37,504 nucleotides of DNA from JAAYAN01 sp964437215 (GCA_964437215.1 CAYTFZ010000014.1:1-37504), one strand, 5' to 3'. Counted from the first letter of the stretch, positions 18,188-26,444 are shown. The notes: generated by a model from the letters alone, not told the origin. Numbers and translations are program-made.

Positions 18188-18538
18188 ATGGAAGCAAAAG
18201 CTATACATAAGTATATCAGAACTTCGCCAAGAAAAATGAGATTGGTAGTTGACCTTATTAGAGGTAAAAAAGTTAATGAAGCAATGGAAATATTACATTT
18301 TCAGCCAAAAGCAGCTTCAAAATATGCAGAAAAAGTTTTAAGATCGGCTGTTGCTAATTTGTTTGTTAAATATGAAGATCAAAAACCTGAAACGAGTGAT
18401 CTTTATGTTAAAGAAGCGTTTGTAAATGGCGGACCGCAATTAAAAAGGCTTTTACCAGCACCTATGGGACGAGCATTCAGAGTTAGAAAAAGATCTAATC
18501 ATTTAACTATAGTTGTTGCAAACAAAGGAAATAACTAA
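18188..18538 (+). CDS. rplV: Large subunit ribosomal protein L22
   Basis: L22 lines the exit tunnel near the macrolide site. From the ATG at 18188 the protein is 116 residues and begins MEAKAIHKYIRTSPRKMRLV, the usual N terminus. AAGGA lies seven bases upstream of this ATG. The tandem TTG-ATG just before it (18182, 18185) are alternative starts with worse spacing. The C-terminal PAPMGRAFRVRKRSNHLTIVV is typical. Confidence 0.97.
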   Translation: MEAKAIHKYIRTSPRKMRLVVDLIRGKKVNEAMEILHFQPKAASKYAEKVLRSAVANLFVKYEDQKPETSDLYVKEAFVNGGPQLKRLLPAPMGRAFRVRKRSNHLTIVVANKGNN

Positions 18539-18547
18539 GGAGGATTT

Positions 18548-19189
18548 TTGGGACAGAAAGTTAACCCAATTGGCTTAAGAGTTGGAATTATTAAAGGATG
18601 GGAATCTAATTGGTATGAAAATAAAAGTTATGCCAATAAGCTTGCAGAGGATAAAAAATTACGGATTTACGTCAGGAAAAGATTAAAGAAAGCCGGTATA
18701 TCTAGAATAATAATTGATCGAACTTCTAAAAATGTTATTTTAACAATTCATACTTCCAGACCTGGTGTTGTTATTGGAAAAAGCGGTAAGGAAATTGCAC
18801 AACTTGAAGAAGAATTGAAACAGGTTACTGATAAAGAAGTTAAAATTCAAATAAACGAAATAAAGAGACCTGAATTGGATGCATATCTAGTTGCAGAAAA
18901 TATTGCATCGCAAATACAGGGAAGAGTTTCTTTCAGACGTGCTATGAAATCTTCTATTACTTCTGCAATGCGTATGGGTGCAGAAGGTATAAGAATTATG
19001 TGTTCCGGAAGACTTGGTGGAGCTGAAATGGCAAGAACCGAACAATACAAAGAAGGAAGAATACCGTTGCATACATTAAGAGCAGACATTGATTATTCGC
19101 ATGGAACTGCAAATACTATTTACGGAGCAATAGGTATTAAAGTTTGGATATGCCGCGGAGAAATACTTGGAAAAAGATTATCAGAGTAA
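18548..19189 (+). CDS. rpsC: Small subunit ribosomal protein S3
   Basis: S3 lies at the mRNA entry tunnel. The 213-residue protein begins with TTG then GQKVNPIGLRVGI, behind a very strong AAGGAGGA. The KH domain motif GVVIGKSGKEI is at about residues 73-83. The C-terminal domain has the conserved GRLGGAEMARTE and PLHTLRADIDY. Because MGQKVNP is the canonical N terminus, the TTG start is certain. Confidence 0.98.
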   Translation: MGQKVNPIGLRVGIIKGWESNWYENKSYANKLAEDKKLRIYVRKRLKKAGISRIIIDRTSKNVILTIHTSRPGVVIGKSGKEIAQLEEELKQVTDKEVKIQINEIKRPELDAYLVAENIASQIQGRVSFRRAMKSSITSAMRMGAEGIRIMCSGRLGGAEMARTEQYKEGRIPLHTLRADIDYSHGTANTIYGAIGIKVWICRGEILGKRLSE

Positions 19190-19210
19190 GAATATCAGGA
19201 GTTTATTGTT

Positions 19211-19630
19211 ATGTTAATGCCTAAAAGAGTTAAATACAGAAAAGTTCATCGTGGTAGACGTAAAGGAAAAGCATATCGCGGAAGTGCTGTAAATTTTGGA
19301 GATTTTGGATTAAAATCACTAGAATGCGGTTGGATTACAAGCAGACAAATTGAAGCATGCAGAGTTGCAATATCACGTAAAACTAAAAGAGATGGTAAAT
19401 CGTGGATTAGAATATTTCCTGATAAACCTGTGACAAAGAAACCGCTTGAAACAAGGATGGGAAAAGGAAAAGGTGCACCTGAATTTTGGGTTGCAGTTAT
19501 AAAACCAGGAAGAGTTATGTTTGAGATTGGCGGAGTATCAAGAGAAATTGCTGAAGAAGCACTTATGCTTGCTGCTCATAAATTGCCGCTTAAAACAAAA
19601 ATTGTTACACGACCCGATTACGAATCATAA
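19211..19630 (+). CDS. rplP: Large subunit ribosomal protein L16
   Basis: L16 helps position A-site tRNA. The 139-residue protein begins MLMPKRVKYRKVHRGR, the common family start, so I keep the first ATG (19211) rather than the one at 19217. CAGGAG lies upstream. The internal WIRIFPDKPVTKKPLETRMG and the C-terminal helix match the family. Confidence 0.97.
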   Translation: MLMPKRVKYRKVHRGRRKGKAYRGSAVNFGDFGLKSLECGWITSRQIEACRVAISRKTKRDGKSWIRIFPDKPVTKKPLETRMGKGKGAPEFWVAVIKPGRVMFEIGGVSREIAEEALMLAAHKLPLKTKIVTRPDYES

Positions 19631-19644
19631 AAAAGGTTTATAAG

Positions 19645-19854
19645 ATGAAGATTAACGAAATAAATGAAATGAGTACAGAAGAAATTCTTAAAAGAATTGT
19701 TGAAGAAGAAAATAATCAATTAGATTTAAGATTTCAGCATGAGCTTAAACAATTGACAAATACAGCTAAATTAAAATTAGTACGGCGTGATATAGCTAGA
19801 ATGAAGACTGTGCTAAAACAAAGAGAACTTCAATCAGCTAAAGAAATTAAATAA
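19645..19854 (+). CDS. rpmC: Large subunit ribosomal protein L29
   Basis: L29 is a small helical protein near the exit tunnel, next to L23. The 69-residue protein is two helices, with LRFQHELKQLTNTAKLKLVRRDIARMKTV as its conserved core. Position between rplP and rpsQ is standard. Confidence 0.95.
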   Translation: MKINEINEMSTEEILKRIVEEENNQLDLRFQHELKQLTNTAKLKLVRRDIARMKTVLKQRELQSAKEIK

Positions 19855-19875
19855 ATAAGGAGTTTATTAAACGCA

Positions 19876-20133
19876 ATGGAACAAAGAGGACTTCGAAAAA
19901 CAAGAGTTGGTGTTGTTATTAGTAATAAAATGCAGAAAAGTATTGTAGTTGCGATAGAAAGAAAAGTTGCGCACCCATTATACAAGAAATATTTTAAGAA
20001 GACTACCAAGTTGATGGCACATGATGAGAAAAATGAATGCAACCCAGGTGATGTTGTTAAGATAATGGAAACAAGACCTCTTAGCGCGCGTAAAAAATGG
20101 CGGTTGGTTGAAATTGTAGAAAAAGCTAAGTAA
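19876..20133 (+). CDS. rpsQ: Small subunit ribosomal protein S17
   Basis: S17 binds 16S rRNA early in assembly. The 85-residue OB-fold protein begins RGLRKTRVGVVISNKMQKS and has HDEKNECNPGDVVKIMETRPLS in the middle. The AAGGAG upstream is about 13 bases from the ATG, an unusually long spacing, but no better in-frame start exists. Confidence 0.97.
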   Translation: MEQRGLRKTRVGVVISNKMQKSIVVAIERKVAHPLYKKYFKKTTKLMAHDEKNECNPGDVVKIMETRPLSARKKWRLVEIVEKAK

Positions 20134-20157
20134 GAGCACCGATAAGGAGTAGAGAAA

Positions 20158-20526
20158 ATGATTCAGACAGAAACAAATTTAGTAGTTGCAGATAATTCCG
20201 GCGCAAAAAAAGTAAAATGTATTAAAGTGCTTGGAGGTAGTCATCGTAGATATGCTAGTGTTGGAGATATTATTGTCGTATCGGTTAAAACTGCAATTCC
20301 TGGAGGAAATGTAAAAAAAGGCGAAGTTTCGAAAGCAGTTATTGTTCGCACAAAAAAAGAAGTTAGAAGAACAGATGGTTCGTATATAAGATTTGATGAA
20401 AATGCCGCTGTACTTCTTAATGCTCAAAATGAACCAAGAGGTACTAGAATATTTGGACCTGTTGCAAGAGAATTAAGAGATAAAAAGTTTATGAAAATTA
20501 TATCATTAGCACCTGAAGTATTATAA
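20158..20526 (+). CDS. rplN: Large subunit ribosomal protein L14
   Basis: L14 sits at the subunit interface. The 122-residue length is exactly typical. The protein begins MIQTETNLVVADNSGAKK and contains the signature GTRIFGPVARELR near the C terminus. AAGGAG precedes the ATG. Confidence 0.98.
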   Translation: MIQTETNLVVADNSGAKKVKCIKVLGGSHRRYASVGDIIVVSVKTAIPGGNVKKGEVSKAVIVRTKKEVRRTDGSYIRFDENAAVLLNAQNEPRGTRIFGPVARELRDKKFMKIISLAPEVL

Positions 20527-20543
20527 AGATAGGATTCTGGAAA

Positions 20544-20867
20544 ATGAAAATAAGAAAAGATGATACAGTAAAAGTTGTTTCGGGAAACAGCAAAGGAAAA
20601 ACCGGAAAAGTATTGAAAGTATTTCCGAAGACAAATAGAGTTATTGTTGAAGGTGTAAATATTCGTAAAAGGCATACAAAACCTAATCAGGCAAATCCAC
20701 AAGGTGGCATTATTGAAAAAGAAGCTGCTATTGAAGTATCGAATGTAATGATATTGGATCCTAAGAAGAATGAACAAACAAGAATTGGTGCAAAAATAAT
20801 AATTGATGATAAAACCGGTAAAAAGAAGCGGGAAAGAATCAGCAAAAAAACTGGAGAAATGTTGTAA
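20544..20867 (+). CDS. rplX: Large subunit ribosomal protein L24
   Basis: L24 is an assembly initiator near the tunnel exit. The 107-residue protein has the KOW motif DTVKVVSGNSKGKTGKVL (about residues 6-23), then the conserved VNIRKRHTKPNQANPQGGI. It lies 17 bases after rplN and 32 before rplE. Confidence 0.97.
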   Translation: MKIRKDDTVKVVSGNSKGKTGKVLKVFPKTNRVIVEGVNIRKRHTKPNQANPQGGIIEKEAAIEVSNVMILDPKKNEQTRIGAKIIIDDKTGKKKRERISKKTGEML

Positions 20868-20899
20868 TATTCAACATCTATTAAGGATTGTAATAAGTT

Positions 20900-21520
20900 A
20901 TGGCTAAAAAAGAAACAAAATCAGAAAAAGTTCAGGATAATAAAGAATTGGTGTCAAGTGAAATAATTACACCAAGATTAGCAGAAAAATATAAGAACAA
21001 TATTCTTCCTAAATTAAAGGAACAGTTTTCTTATAAAAGTATTATGCAGGTTCCTAAACTCGAAAAAATTGTAGTTAATATGGGGGTTGGTGCTGCTGCA
21101 TCCGATTCCAAAATACTGGATGAAGCAATAAAAGATCTGGAAACAATTACTGGTCAGAAAGCTTCTCCAAGGCAAGCAAAAAAAGCTATTTCCAATTTTA
21201 AGTTAAGAGAAGGAATGAAAATTGGAGCAAAAGTTACTTTAAGAAAAGAAAAGATGTATGAATTTCTTGATAGATTGATAACTGTTGCACTTCCAAGAGT
21301 TAGAGATTTTAGAGGTATTCCAGATAAATCTTTTGATGGAAAAGGAAACTATACTCTTGGTATTAAAGAACAAATTATTTTTCCGGAAATAAATCCGGAA
21401 AAAGTCACAAAAGTTTTCGGTATGGATATTACTTTTGTAACTACAGCTAAAAATGATCAGGAAGCCTATGAGTTGCTTTTAGCATTTGGTGTTCCGTTTC
21501 GTAAAAAAGAAGTTAAATAA
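20900..21520 (+). CDS. rplE: Large subunit ribosomal protein L5 with N-terminal extension
   Basis: L5 binds 5S rRNA in the central protuberance. The family core begins at about residue 24 (TPRLAEKYK), followed by MQVPKLEKIVVNMGVG. The 206-residue protein is about 25 residues longer than usual, because of a charged Lys/Glu-rich N-terminal stretch after MAKKETKSEK. The start has a reasonable AAGGA upstream. I cannot exclude a start further in, but the next in-frame ATG lies inside the conserved core, so the extension is probably real. Confidence 0.96.
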   Translation: MAKKETKSEKVQDNKELVSSEIITPRLAEKYKNNILPKLKEQFSYKSIMQVPKLEKIVVNMGVGAAASDSKILDEAIKDLETITGQKASPRQAKKAISNFKLREGMKIGAKVTLRKEKMYEFLDRLITVALPRVRDFRGIPDKSFDGKGNYTLGIKEQIIFPEINPEKVTKVFGMDITFVTTAKNDQEAYELLLAFGVPFRKKEVK

Positions 21521-21536
21521 GGTTAATTAGGTAAAT

Positions 21537-21806
21537 ATGGCCAGAAAAAGTTTATTAGCTCGTGAAATTAAAAAGCAAAGAATTGCTGAAAAGTTTGCTC
21601 AAATTAGAAAAGATTTAAAAGAAAACGGCGAATATTTGGAATTGCAAAAGTTGCCAAGAAATGCCTCGCCTGTTAGAAAACATAACAGATGTCAATTTAC
21701 AGGCAGACCGCGTGGATATTACAGAAAGTTTGGTGTATCACGTTTGGTTTTCAGGGAAATGGCACTTCGAGGTGAAATTCCTGGTGTTAAAAAGTCAAGT
21801 TGGTAA
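21537..21806 (+). CDS. rpsN: Small subunit ribosomal protein S14 (zinc-free type)
   Basis: S14 belongs to the 30S head. At 89 residues with a single cysteine this is the long, zinc-independent form (C-minus), not the 61-residue zinc-ribbon form. Conserved segments are LPRNASPVRKHNRCQFTGRP and the C-terminal FREMALRGEIPGVKKSSW. Position between rplE and rpsH is standard. Confidence 0.97.
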   Translation: MARKSLLAREIKKQRIAEKFAQIRKDLKENGEYLELQKLPRNASPVRKHNRCQFTGRPRGYYRKFGVSRLVFREMALRGEIPGVKKSSW

Positions 21807-21824
21807 TATTTAAGGAGAGATATA

Positions 21825-22220
21825 ATGGCTGTTACAGATCCGGTAGCAGATTTCTTAACAAGAGTAAGAAATTCTATAAATGCAAATAAAAAAAATGTAA
21901 TAATTCCTTCATCTAACATGAAAGTTAGAATGACAGAAATATTGAAAGAACACAAATTTATTAATGATTTTACAGTAATAGAAGATAACAAACAAAATGT
22001 TATTAAAATTGACTTAAAATATGTTAATGGTGTTTCTTCAATAAGCGGTTTGGAAAGAATAAGTACCCCTGGATTAAGGAAATATGTTGATAAAGATAAT
22101 CTTCCGCGTGTATATAATGGACTTGGAATTGCAATCTTGTCAACAAACAAAGGATTAATGACTAATAAACAAGCAAAAAATGAATCTGTTGGTGGTGAAG
22201 TAATCTGCCATATTTGGTAA
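21825..22220 (+). CDS. rpsH: Small subunit ribosomal protein S8
   Basis: S8 binds the central domain of 16S rRNA and represses the spc operon in E. coli. The 131-residue protein begins DPVADFLTRVRNS and ends with GGEVICHIW, both canonical. AAGGAG lies upstream of the ATG. I see no S8-like hairpin in the rplX-rplE gap, where the E. coli target lies. Confidence 0.98.
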   Translation: MAVTDPVADFLTRVRNSINANKKNVIIPSSNMKVRMTEILKEHKFINDFTVIEDNKQNVIKIDLKYVNGVSSISGLERISTPGLRKYVDKDNLPRVYNGLGIAILSTNKGLMTNKQAKNESVGGEVICHIW

Positions 22221-22240
22221 TATAGTGACGGAGTATAGAA

Positions 22241-22645
22241 GTGTCAAGAATAGGTAAAAAACCGATTAGTATTAAAGATGTTAAAGTTAGCCGTGAAGGT
22301 AATGTAATAAAAGTAAACGGAAAACTTGGAAATTTAGAAGCAGCAACTCATCCGAATATAAAGGTTGATATTAATGCTGATGAAATAATTGTTACCAGAC
22401 CTAACGATGAAAAGCAAAACAGAGCTTTACATGGTTTAACAAGAGCTCTTATTCAGAATATGGTTAAAGGTGTTACAGAAGGTTTTTCNNNNNNNNNNNN
22501 NNNNNNNNNNNNNNNNNNNNNNNNNNNNNNNNNNNNNNNNNNNNNNNNNNNNNNNNNNNNNNNNNNNNNNNNNNNNNNNNNNNNNNNNATAAAATACTCG
22601 AATGAAGTGATAATCAGAAAAGCTGGAAAAACAGCTGGTAAATAG
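22241..22645 (+). CDS. rplF: Large subunit ribosomal protein L6 (interrupted by assembly gap)
   Basis: L6 sits near the sarcin-ricin loop. The GTG start gives SRIGKKPI, the usual N terminus, and the first domain is present up to NMVKGVTEGFS. A 100-N gap follows and the sequence resumes at IKYSNEVIIRKAGKTAGK, the normal C terminus. Against E. coli L6 about 77 residues are missing, where about 33 codons of N are shown, so the real protein is near 178 residues. Frame is preserved. Confidence 0.96.
   Translation: MSRIGKKPISIKDVKVSREGNVIKVNGKLGNLEAATHPNIKVDINADEIIVTRPNDEKQNRALHGLTRALIQNMVKGVTEGFXXXXXXXXXXXXXXXXXXXXXXXXXXXXXXXXXXIKYSNEVIIRKAGKTAGK
22489..22588. other. Assembly gap of 100 N inside rplF
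   Basis: Exactly 100 N standing for roughly 230 missing bases, judged from the L6 family. The left contig stops after the second base of a Ser codon (TC). The right contig begins at a first codon position (ATA, Ile). Confidence 0.95.
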
Positions 22646-22668
22646 TTAAGTTAGGAGATTGATAATAA

Positions 22669-23022
22669 ATGATTGATAGAAGAGTTCGCAGAAAAATTAG
22701 TGTAAGAAAAAAAGTTTCAGGTACTGCAGAAAGACCTAGACTTACAGTTACAAAAAGTCTTACTCAGATATATGCTCAGATGATTGATGATAAAAGTGGT
22801 AAAACATTAGTTTCCGCATCAAGTTTGTCAAAGGAGATTGCTGAGGAAATTAAAGCTGCAGGAAATAAAACTGAAAAAGGTAAAGTTGTCGGAAAATATC
22901 TTGCTAAAAAAGCTGCTGATGCTAATATTGTTTGTGCAGTTTTTGATAGAAACGGATATCCATATCATGGAAGAGTAAAGGCTTTAGCTGATGGAGCACG
23001 AGAAGGCGGATTAAAGATTTAA
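22669..23022 (+). CDS. rplR: Large subunit ribosomal protein L18
   Basis: L18 brings 5S rRNA into the large subunit together with L5. The 117-residue protein has GTAERPRLTVTKS near residue 19 and the C-terminal FDRNGYPYHGRVKALADGAREGGL, which defines the family. AGGAG is 11 bases upstream of the ATG. Unusually, the stop codon is followed after six bases by a tRNA-Gln instead of rpsE. Confidence 0.97.
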   Translation: MIDRRVRRKISVRKKVSGTAERPRLTVTKSLTQIYAQMIDDKSGKTLVSASSLSKEIAEEIKAAGNKTEKGKVVGKYLAKKAADANIVCAVFDRNGYPYHGRVKALADGAREGGLKI

Positions 23023-23028
23023 AATTCT

Positions 23029-23099
23029 TGCCGGGTCGTCTAATGGTAGGACTACGCCCTTTGGAGGCGTCTGAAGAGGTTCGAGTCCTCTCCCGGCAG
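23029..23099 (+). tRNA. trnQ: tRNA-Gln (UUG) inside the spc operon
   Basis: The 71-base cloverleaf is complete. Acceptor TGCCGGG pairs with CCCGGCA, and the discriminator is G. The D arm is GTCT/GGAC, the anticodon stem ACGCC/GGCGT has loop CTTTGGA (anticodon TTG, Gln), and the T arm AGAGG/CCTCT encloses TTCGAGT. The 3' CCA is not encoded. It lies six bases after the rplR stop and 47 before rpsE on the same strand, so it must be cut out of the spc-operon transcript unless it has its own promoter. Confidence 0.96.
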
Positions 23100-23146
23100 C
23101 TGATATATTAAATAATTTGTAAATAATTGTTTTTACGGAGATTAAA

Positions 23147-23653
23147 TTGAGACATAAAAAAGTCACAATAGCAGATGGATTAAAAGAAAAAGTCGTTCAC
23201 ATTAACAGAGTTGCAAAAGTAGTTAAAGGCGGCAGAAGGTTCAGCTTTAATGCAATTGTTGTAGTTGGCGACGGAAATGGACATGTTGGTGTAGGTCTTG
23301 GAAAAGCAAATGAGGTTACCGATGCAATTTCCAAAGGAATTGATGATGCGAAAAAAAATGTTTACAAAGTGACTGTTACAAAAGGAACTATTCCACATGC
23401 AATAATAGGAAAATTCGGGGCAGGAAAAGTATTATTAAAACCTGCAACACCCGGTACTGGACTTATTGCAGGTGGTGGTGTGAGAGCAGTATTGGAAGCA
23501 GCCGGAGTTCAAGATGTTTTAACAAAATCACTTGGATCAAGTAATCCGCATAATCAGGTTAAAGCTACATTAGCTGGTTTAATGGAACTGATTGATGCCC
23601 GTCGTGTTGCTGCTAACAGAGGTATATCAGTTAAAGAATTGTTTAATGCATAA
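23147..23653 (+). CDS. rpsE: Small subunit ribosomal protein S5
   Basis: S5 shapes the mRNA entry channel and affects accuracy. The 168-residue protein begins at TTG (23147) behind ACGGAG. It has the double-stranded RNA-binding-like domain with VVKGGRRFSFNAIVVVGDG and the C-terminal signature TGLIAGGGVRAVLEAAGV. It is separated from rplR by a tRNA gene, so its translation cannot be closely coupled to rplR. Confidence 0.97.
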   Translation: MRHKKVTIADGLKEKVVHINRVAKVVKGGRRFSFNAIVVVGDGNGHVGVGLGKANEVTDAISKGIDDAKKNVYKVTVTKGTIPHAIIGKFGAGKVLLKPATPGTGLIAGGGVRAVLEAAGVQDVLTKSLGSSNPHNQVKATLAGLMELIDARRVAANRGISVKELFNA

Positions 23654-23668
23654 TTTGGAATACACAGA

Positions 23669-23851
23669 ATGAAAATAGAAATCACGCAGACAAAAAGTGT
23701 TATTGATCGTTCAGAACATCAGAAAAGAATAATAAAAGCTTTGGGGCTTGGAAAACCAAATAACAAAGTTTTGCATAATGATACACCTCAAATTAGGGGA
23801 ATGATTAATAAAGTATCACATTTAGTTAAAATTAAAGAAATTGAAGATTAA
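23669..23851 (+). CDS. rpmD: Large subunit ribosomal protein L30
   Basis: L30 is a small 50S protein. The 60-residue protein has the typical ITQTKSVIDRSEHQKRIIKA start, GLGKPNNKVLHNDTPQIRGM in the middle and KVSHLVKIKEI at the end. Its location between rpsE and rplO is standard. Confidence 0.97.
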   Translation: MKIEITQTKSVIDRSEHQKRIIKALGLGKPNNKVLHNDTPQIRGMINKVSHLVKIKEIED

Positions 23852-23859
23852 GGATTAAA

Positions 23860-24327
23860 ATGGATATCTTAAGTAATTTAAAATATGCAGAAGGTTCAGT
23901 TAAGAACAGAAAAAGAATAGGTCGCGGTACTGGAAGCGGACATGGCGGTACAGCTACTAAAGGAAATAACGGCCAGAAACAAAGATCTGGTCATAAATTT
24001 CGTGCTTGCTTTGAAGGTGGACAGATGCCTCTTCAAAGAAGACTTCCAAAAAGAGGTTTTACCAATATCTTTAAAGTATTATATCAATCAATTAATCTAT
24101 CAAAACTCCAGAAACTTGTTGATGATAAAAAAATTACTGACGGAGTTATAAATCCTGCTGTTTTATATAAAAGCGGATTATTATCTAAAGCTGTTATGCC
24201 ATATAAAATATTAGGTGACGGCAATTTAACTGCAAAATTGAATATTGAAACTTATGCAATAAGTAAAACTGCTAAAGAAAAAATTGAAGCTGCTGGCGGA
24301 ACTATTAAAGAGATTAATACCAAATGA
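23860..24327 (+). CDS. rplO: Large subunit ribosomal protein L15
   Basis: L15 is a late 50S assembly protein. The 155-residue protein has the Gly/Arg/Lys-rich N-terminal extension RIGRGTGSGHGGTATKGNNG (about residues 22-41) and a globular C-terminal half. The stop codon overlaps the secY start by four bases (ATGA), which suggests translational coupling of SecY to L15. Confidence 0.97.
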   Translation: MDILSNLKYAEGSVKNRKRIGRGTGSGHGGTATKGNNGQKQRSGHKFRACFEGGQMPLQRRLPKRGFTNIFKVLYQSINLSKLQKLVDDKKITDGVINPAVLYKSGLLSKAVMPYKILGDGNLTAKLNIETYAISKTAKEKIEAAGGTIKEINTK

Positions 24328-25664
24328 ACAAATTACTGGATACATTTCGAAATATTTTCAAAATTACTGAATTAAGGCAAAGAGTTCTTTACACACTTTC
24401 ATTGCTTATTATTGTGAGAATCGGAACACATATTACACTTCCTGGTATCGATTCTTTTCTGCTTAGTTCTGCAATGAAATCTTCTGACGGTGGCGGAGGG
24501 TTATTCGGTTTATTCGATTATTTCGTAGGCGGAGCTTTCTCGAATGCAGCTATTTTTGCTCTTGGAATTATGCCATATATCAGTTCATCAATTATAATTC
24601 AATTAGGTGGAGCTGTTTTCCCGACTTTACAGCGTTTGCAGCAAGAAGGTGAAGACGGACGTAAGAAATTAAATCAGCTAACCCGTTATGGAACTGTTCT
24701 TATTTCAGCTTTTCAAGCTTTTGGAGTTACAATATATCTTCAAAACATGAAAACTAACGGTATGCCAATTGTTCCAGCAGAAATTCAGGGTATTGGTTTT
24801 ATGATTTCTACAATTATATTCCTTGTTGCAGGAACAATGTTTATGATGTGGATGGGAGAACAGATTACGGATAAAGGAATCGGTAACGGAATATCGATGA
24901 TAATATTTATAGGAATAATTGATAGATTACCATTTGCCTTAATCACTGAATTTGAACAGTACCGCGAAGGTTTGAGAAATATCATTACAGAGGTTATTCT
25001 TGTAGTGTTGATTGTTTTTATAATTGCAGGTGTAATATTGGTTACACAAGGAACAAGAAGAATTCCTGTGCAATATGCTAAACGTGTTGTAGGCAGAAAA
25101 GTTTATGGAGGAGTAACGCAGTATATACCATTGAAAGTCAATACTGCTGGTGTAATGCCGATAATCTTTGCACAATCTATAATGTTTATACCAAGTACAT
25201 TATATTCATTTTTTCCTCAATATGATTTTATGGCTACATTTGCCAGCTGGTTTGATCACCAGTCATATTCATATGCTTTTATTTATTTTTTGATGATTGT
25301 ATTTTTTACATATTTTTATACAGCTATAGCTTTTAATCCTAAAGATGTAGCTGATAATATGAAAAAACAAGGCGGTTTTATTCCTGGAATAAGACCAGGA
25401 AAACAAACTTCTGAGTTTATAGATAATATATTAACAAAAATTACATTGCCTGGATCAATATTTCTTGGTATAATAGCGATATTGCCGACATTTGTAAGTA
25501 AATATACTGGTGTATCTTACGCATTTGCTTCTTTTTTCGGAGGTACAAGTTTATTAATTGTTGTAGGTGTTGCTTTAGATACATTGCAACAAATTGAGTC
25601 ACACCTTCTTATGCGTCATTACGATGGATTTATGAAATCGGGACGTATAAGAGGCAGAAGATAG
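24324..25664 (+). CDS. secY: Preprotein translocase subunit SecY
   Basis: SecY is the pore of the Sec translocon. The 446-residue protein shows about ten hydrophobic segments, the plug-region sequence FSNAAIFALGIMPYISSSII after the first of them, GTRRIPVQYAKRVVGRK in a cytoplasmic loop, and the conserved FNPKDVADNMKKQGGFIPGIRPG. The start overlaps the end of rplO by ATGA. SecE lies near the start of this window, and SecG is not seen here. Confidence 0.98.
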   Translation: MNKLLDTFRNIFKITELRQRVLYTLSLLIIVRIGTHITLPGIDSFLLSSAMKSSDGGGGLFGLFDYFVGGAFSNAAIFALGIMPYISSSIIIQLGGAVFPTLQRLQQEGEDGRKKLNQLTRYGTVLISAFQAFGVTIYLQNMKTNGMPIVPAEIQGIGFMISTIIFLVAGTMFMMWMGEQITDKGIGNGISMIIFIGIIDRLPFALITEFEQYREGLRNIITEVILVVLIVFIIAGVILVTQGTRRIPVQYAKRVVGRKVYGGVTQYIPLKVNTAGVMPIIFAQSIMFIPSTLYSFFPQYDFMATFASWFDHQSYSYAFIYFLMIVFFTYFYTAIAFNPKDVADNMKKQGGFIPGIRPGKQTSEFIDNILTKITLPGSIFLGIIAILPTFVSKYTGVSYAFASFFGGTSLLIVVGVALDTLQQIESHLLMRHYDGFMKSGRIRGRR

Positions 25665-25682
25665 TTCTTTGCAGGCTGTAAA

Positions 25683-26444
25683 GTGATTTTAATTAAATCA
25701 AAAAAAGAAATTGATTACATTAGAGAAAGTTGTAAAATTGTTGCAGAAACTCTTCAATTAGTTAAAGCGCATGCAAAAGTTGGAATAACTACGGCTGAGC
25801 TTGATAAAATAGCTGAAGATTATATAAGAAGCAATGATGCTTATCCAGCTTTTAAGGGATATTCTCAAGGCGGATCACCTGCTTTCCCTGCAACAATTTG
25901 TGCGTCAATTGATAATGAAGTTGTTCATGGAATACCAAGCAAACGTATATTGATGGATGGAGAGATACTATCAATTGATATTGGTGTTGTTAAGAATAAA
26001 TATTATGGTGATGCAGCAATTACAACAGGAATTGGTAAAGTAAATATTGAAAAGCAACAACTAATGGATGTTACAGAAAAATCTTTATACCTTGGGATAG
26101 AAGCTGTTAAACCAGGTGCAAGATTGCATGATATATCAAATGCCATTCAAGAGTATGTTGAAAGCAATGGATATTCAATAGTAAGAGATTTATGTGGTCA
26201 CGGAGTTGGTAAATATTTGCATGAAGAGCCGCAAATACCGAATTATGGTAGAAAGAATTCCGGACCGCTATTAAAAGACGGAATGACTTTGGCAATTGAA
26301 CCTATGGTAAATTTAGGAAAATATAATGTTAAAGTTGCAGCTGATGATTGGACTGTAGTTACAAAAGACAATACACCTTCAGCGCATTATGAACATACAA
26401 TTGCTATTATAAATGGAAAAGCTGAAATATTAACTGTTAGTTAG
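25683..26444 (+). CDS. map: Type I methionine aminopeptidase
   Basis: Map removes the initiator methionine from nascent proteins. The 253-residue protein has the five metal ligands of the pita-bread fold: D99 and D110 (SIDIGVVKNKYYGD), H173 (GHGVGKYLHEEP), E206 (LAIEPMVN) and E237 (HYEHTIAI). The start is GTG at 25683, with only a weak ribosome binding site. It directly follows secY. The adk gene found between secY and map in many other bacteria is absent. infA follows after five bases. Confidence 0.97.
   Translation: MILIKSKKEIDYIRESCKIVAETLQLVKAHAKVGITTAELDKIAEDYIRSNDAYPAFKGYSQGGSPAFPATICASIDNEVVHGIPSKRILMDGEILSIDIGVVKNKYYGDAAITTGIGKVNIEKQQLMDVTEKSLYLGIEAVKPGARLHDISNAIQEYVESNGYSIVRDLCGHGVGKYLHEEPQIPNYGRKNSGPLLKDGMTLAIEPMVNLGKYNVKVAADDWTVVTKDNTPSAHYEHTIAIINGKAEILTVS

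Noticed and set aside
9322..22588. Possible internal deletions, introns or inteins in rpoC, fusA and rplF
   Set aside because: The interruptions are runs of exactly 100 N, flanked by normal family sequence in the same frame. The missing residues are ordinary conserved core, so assembly gaps explain them. Inserted elements cannot be fully excluded until the gaps are closed.
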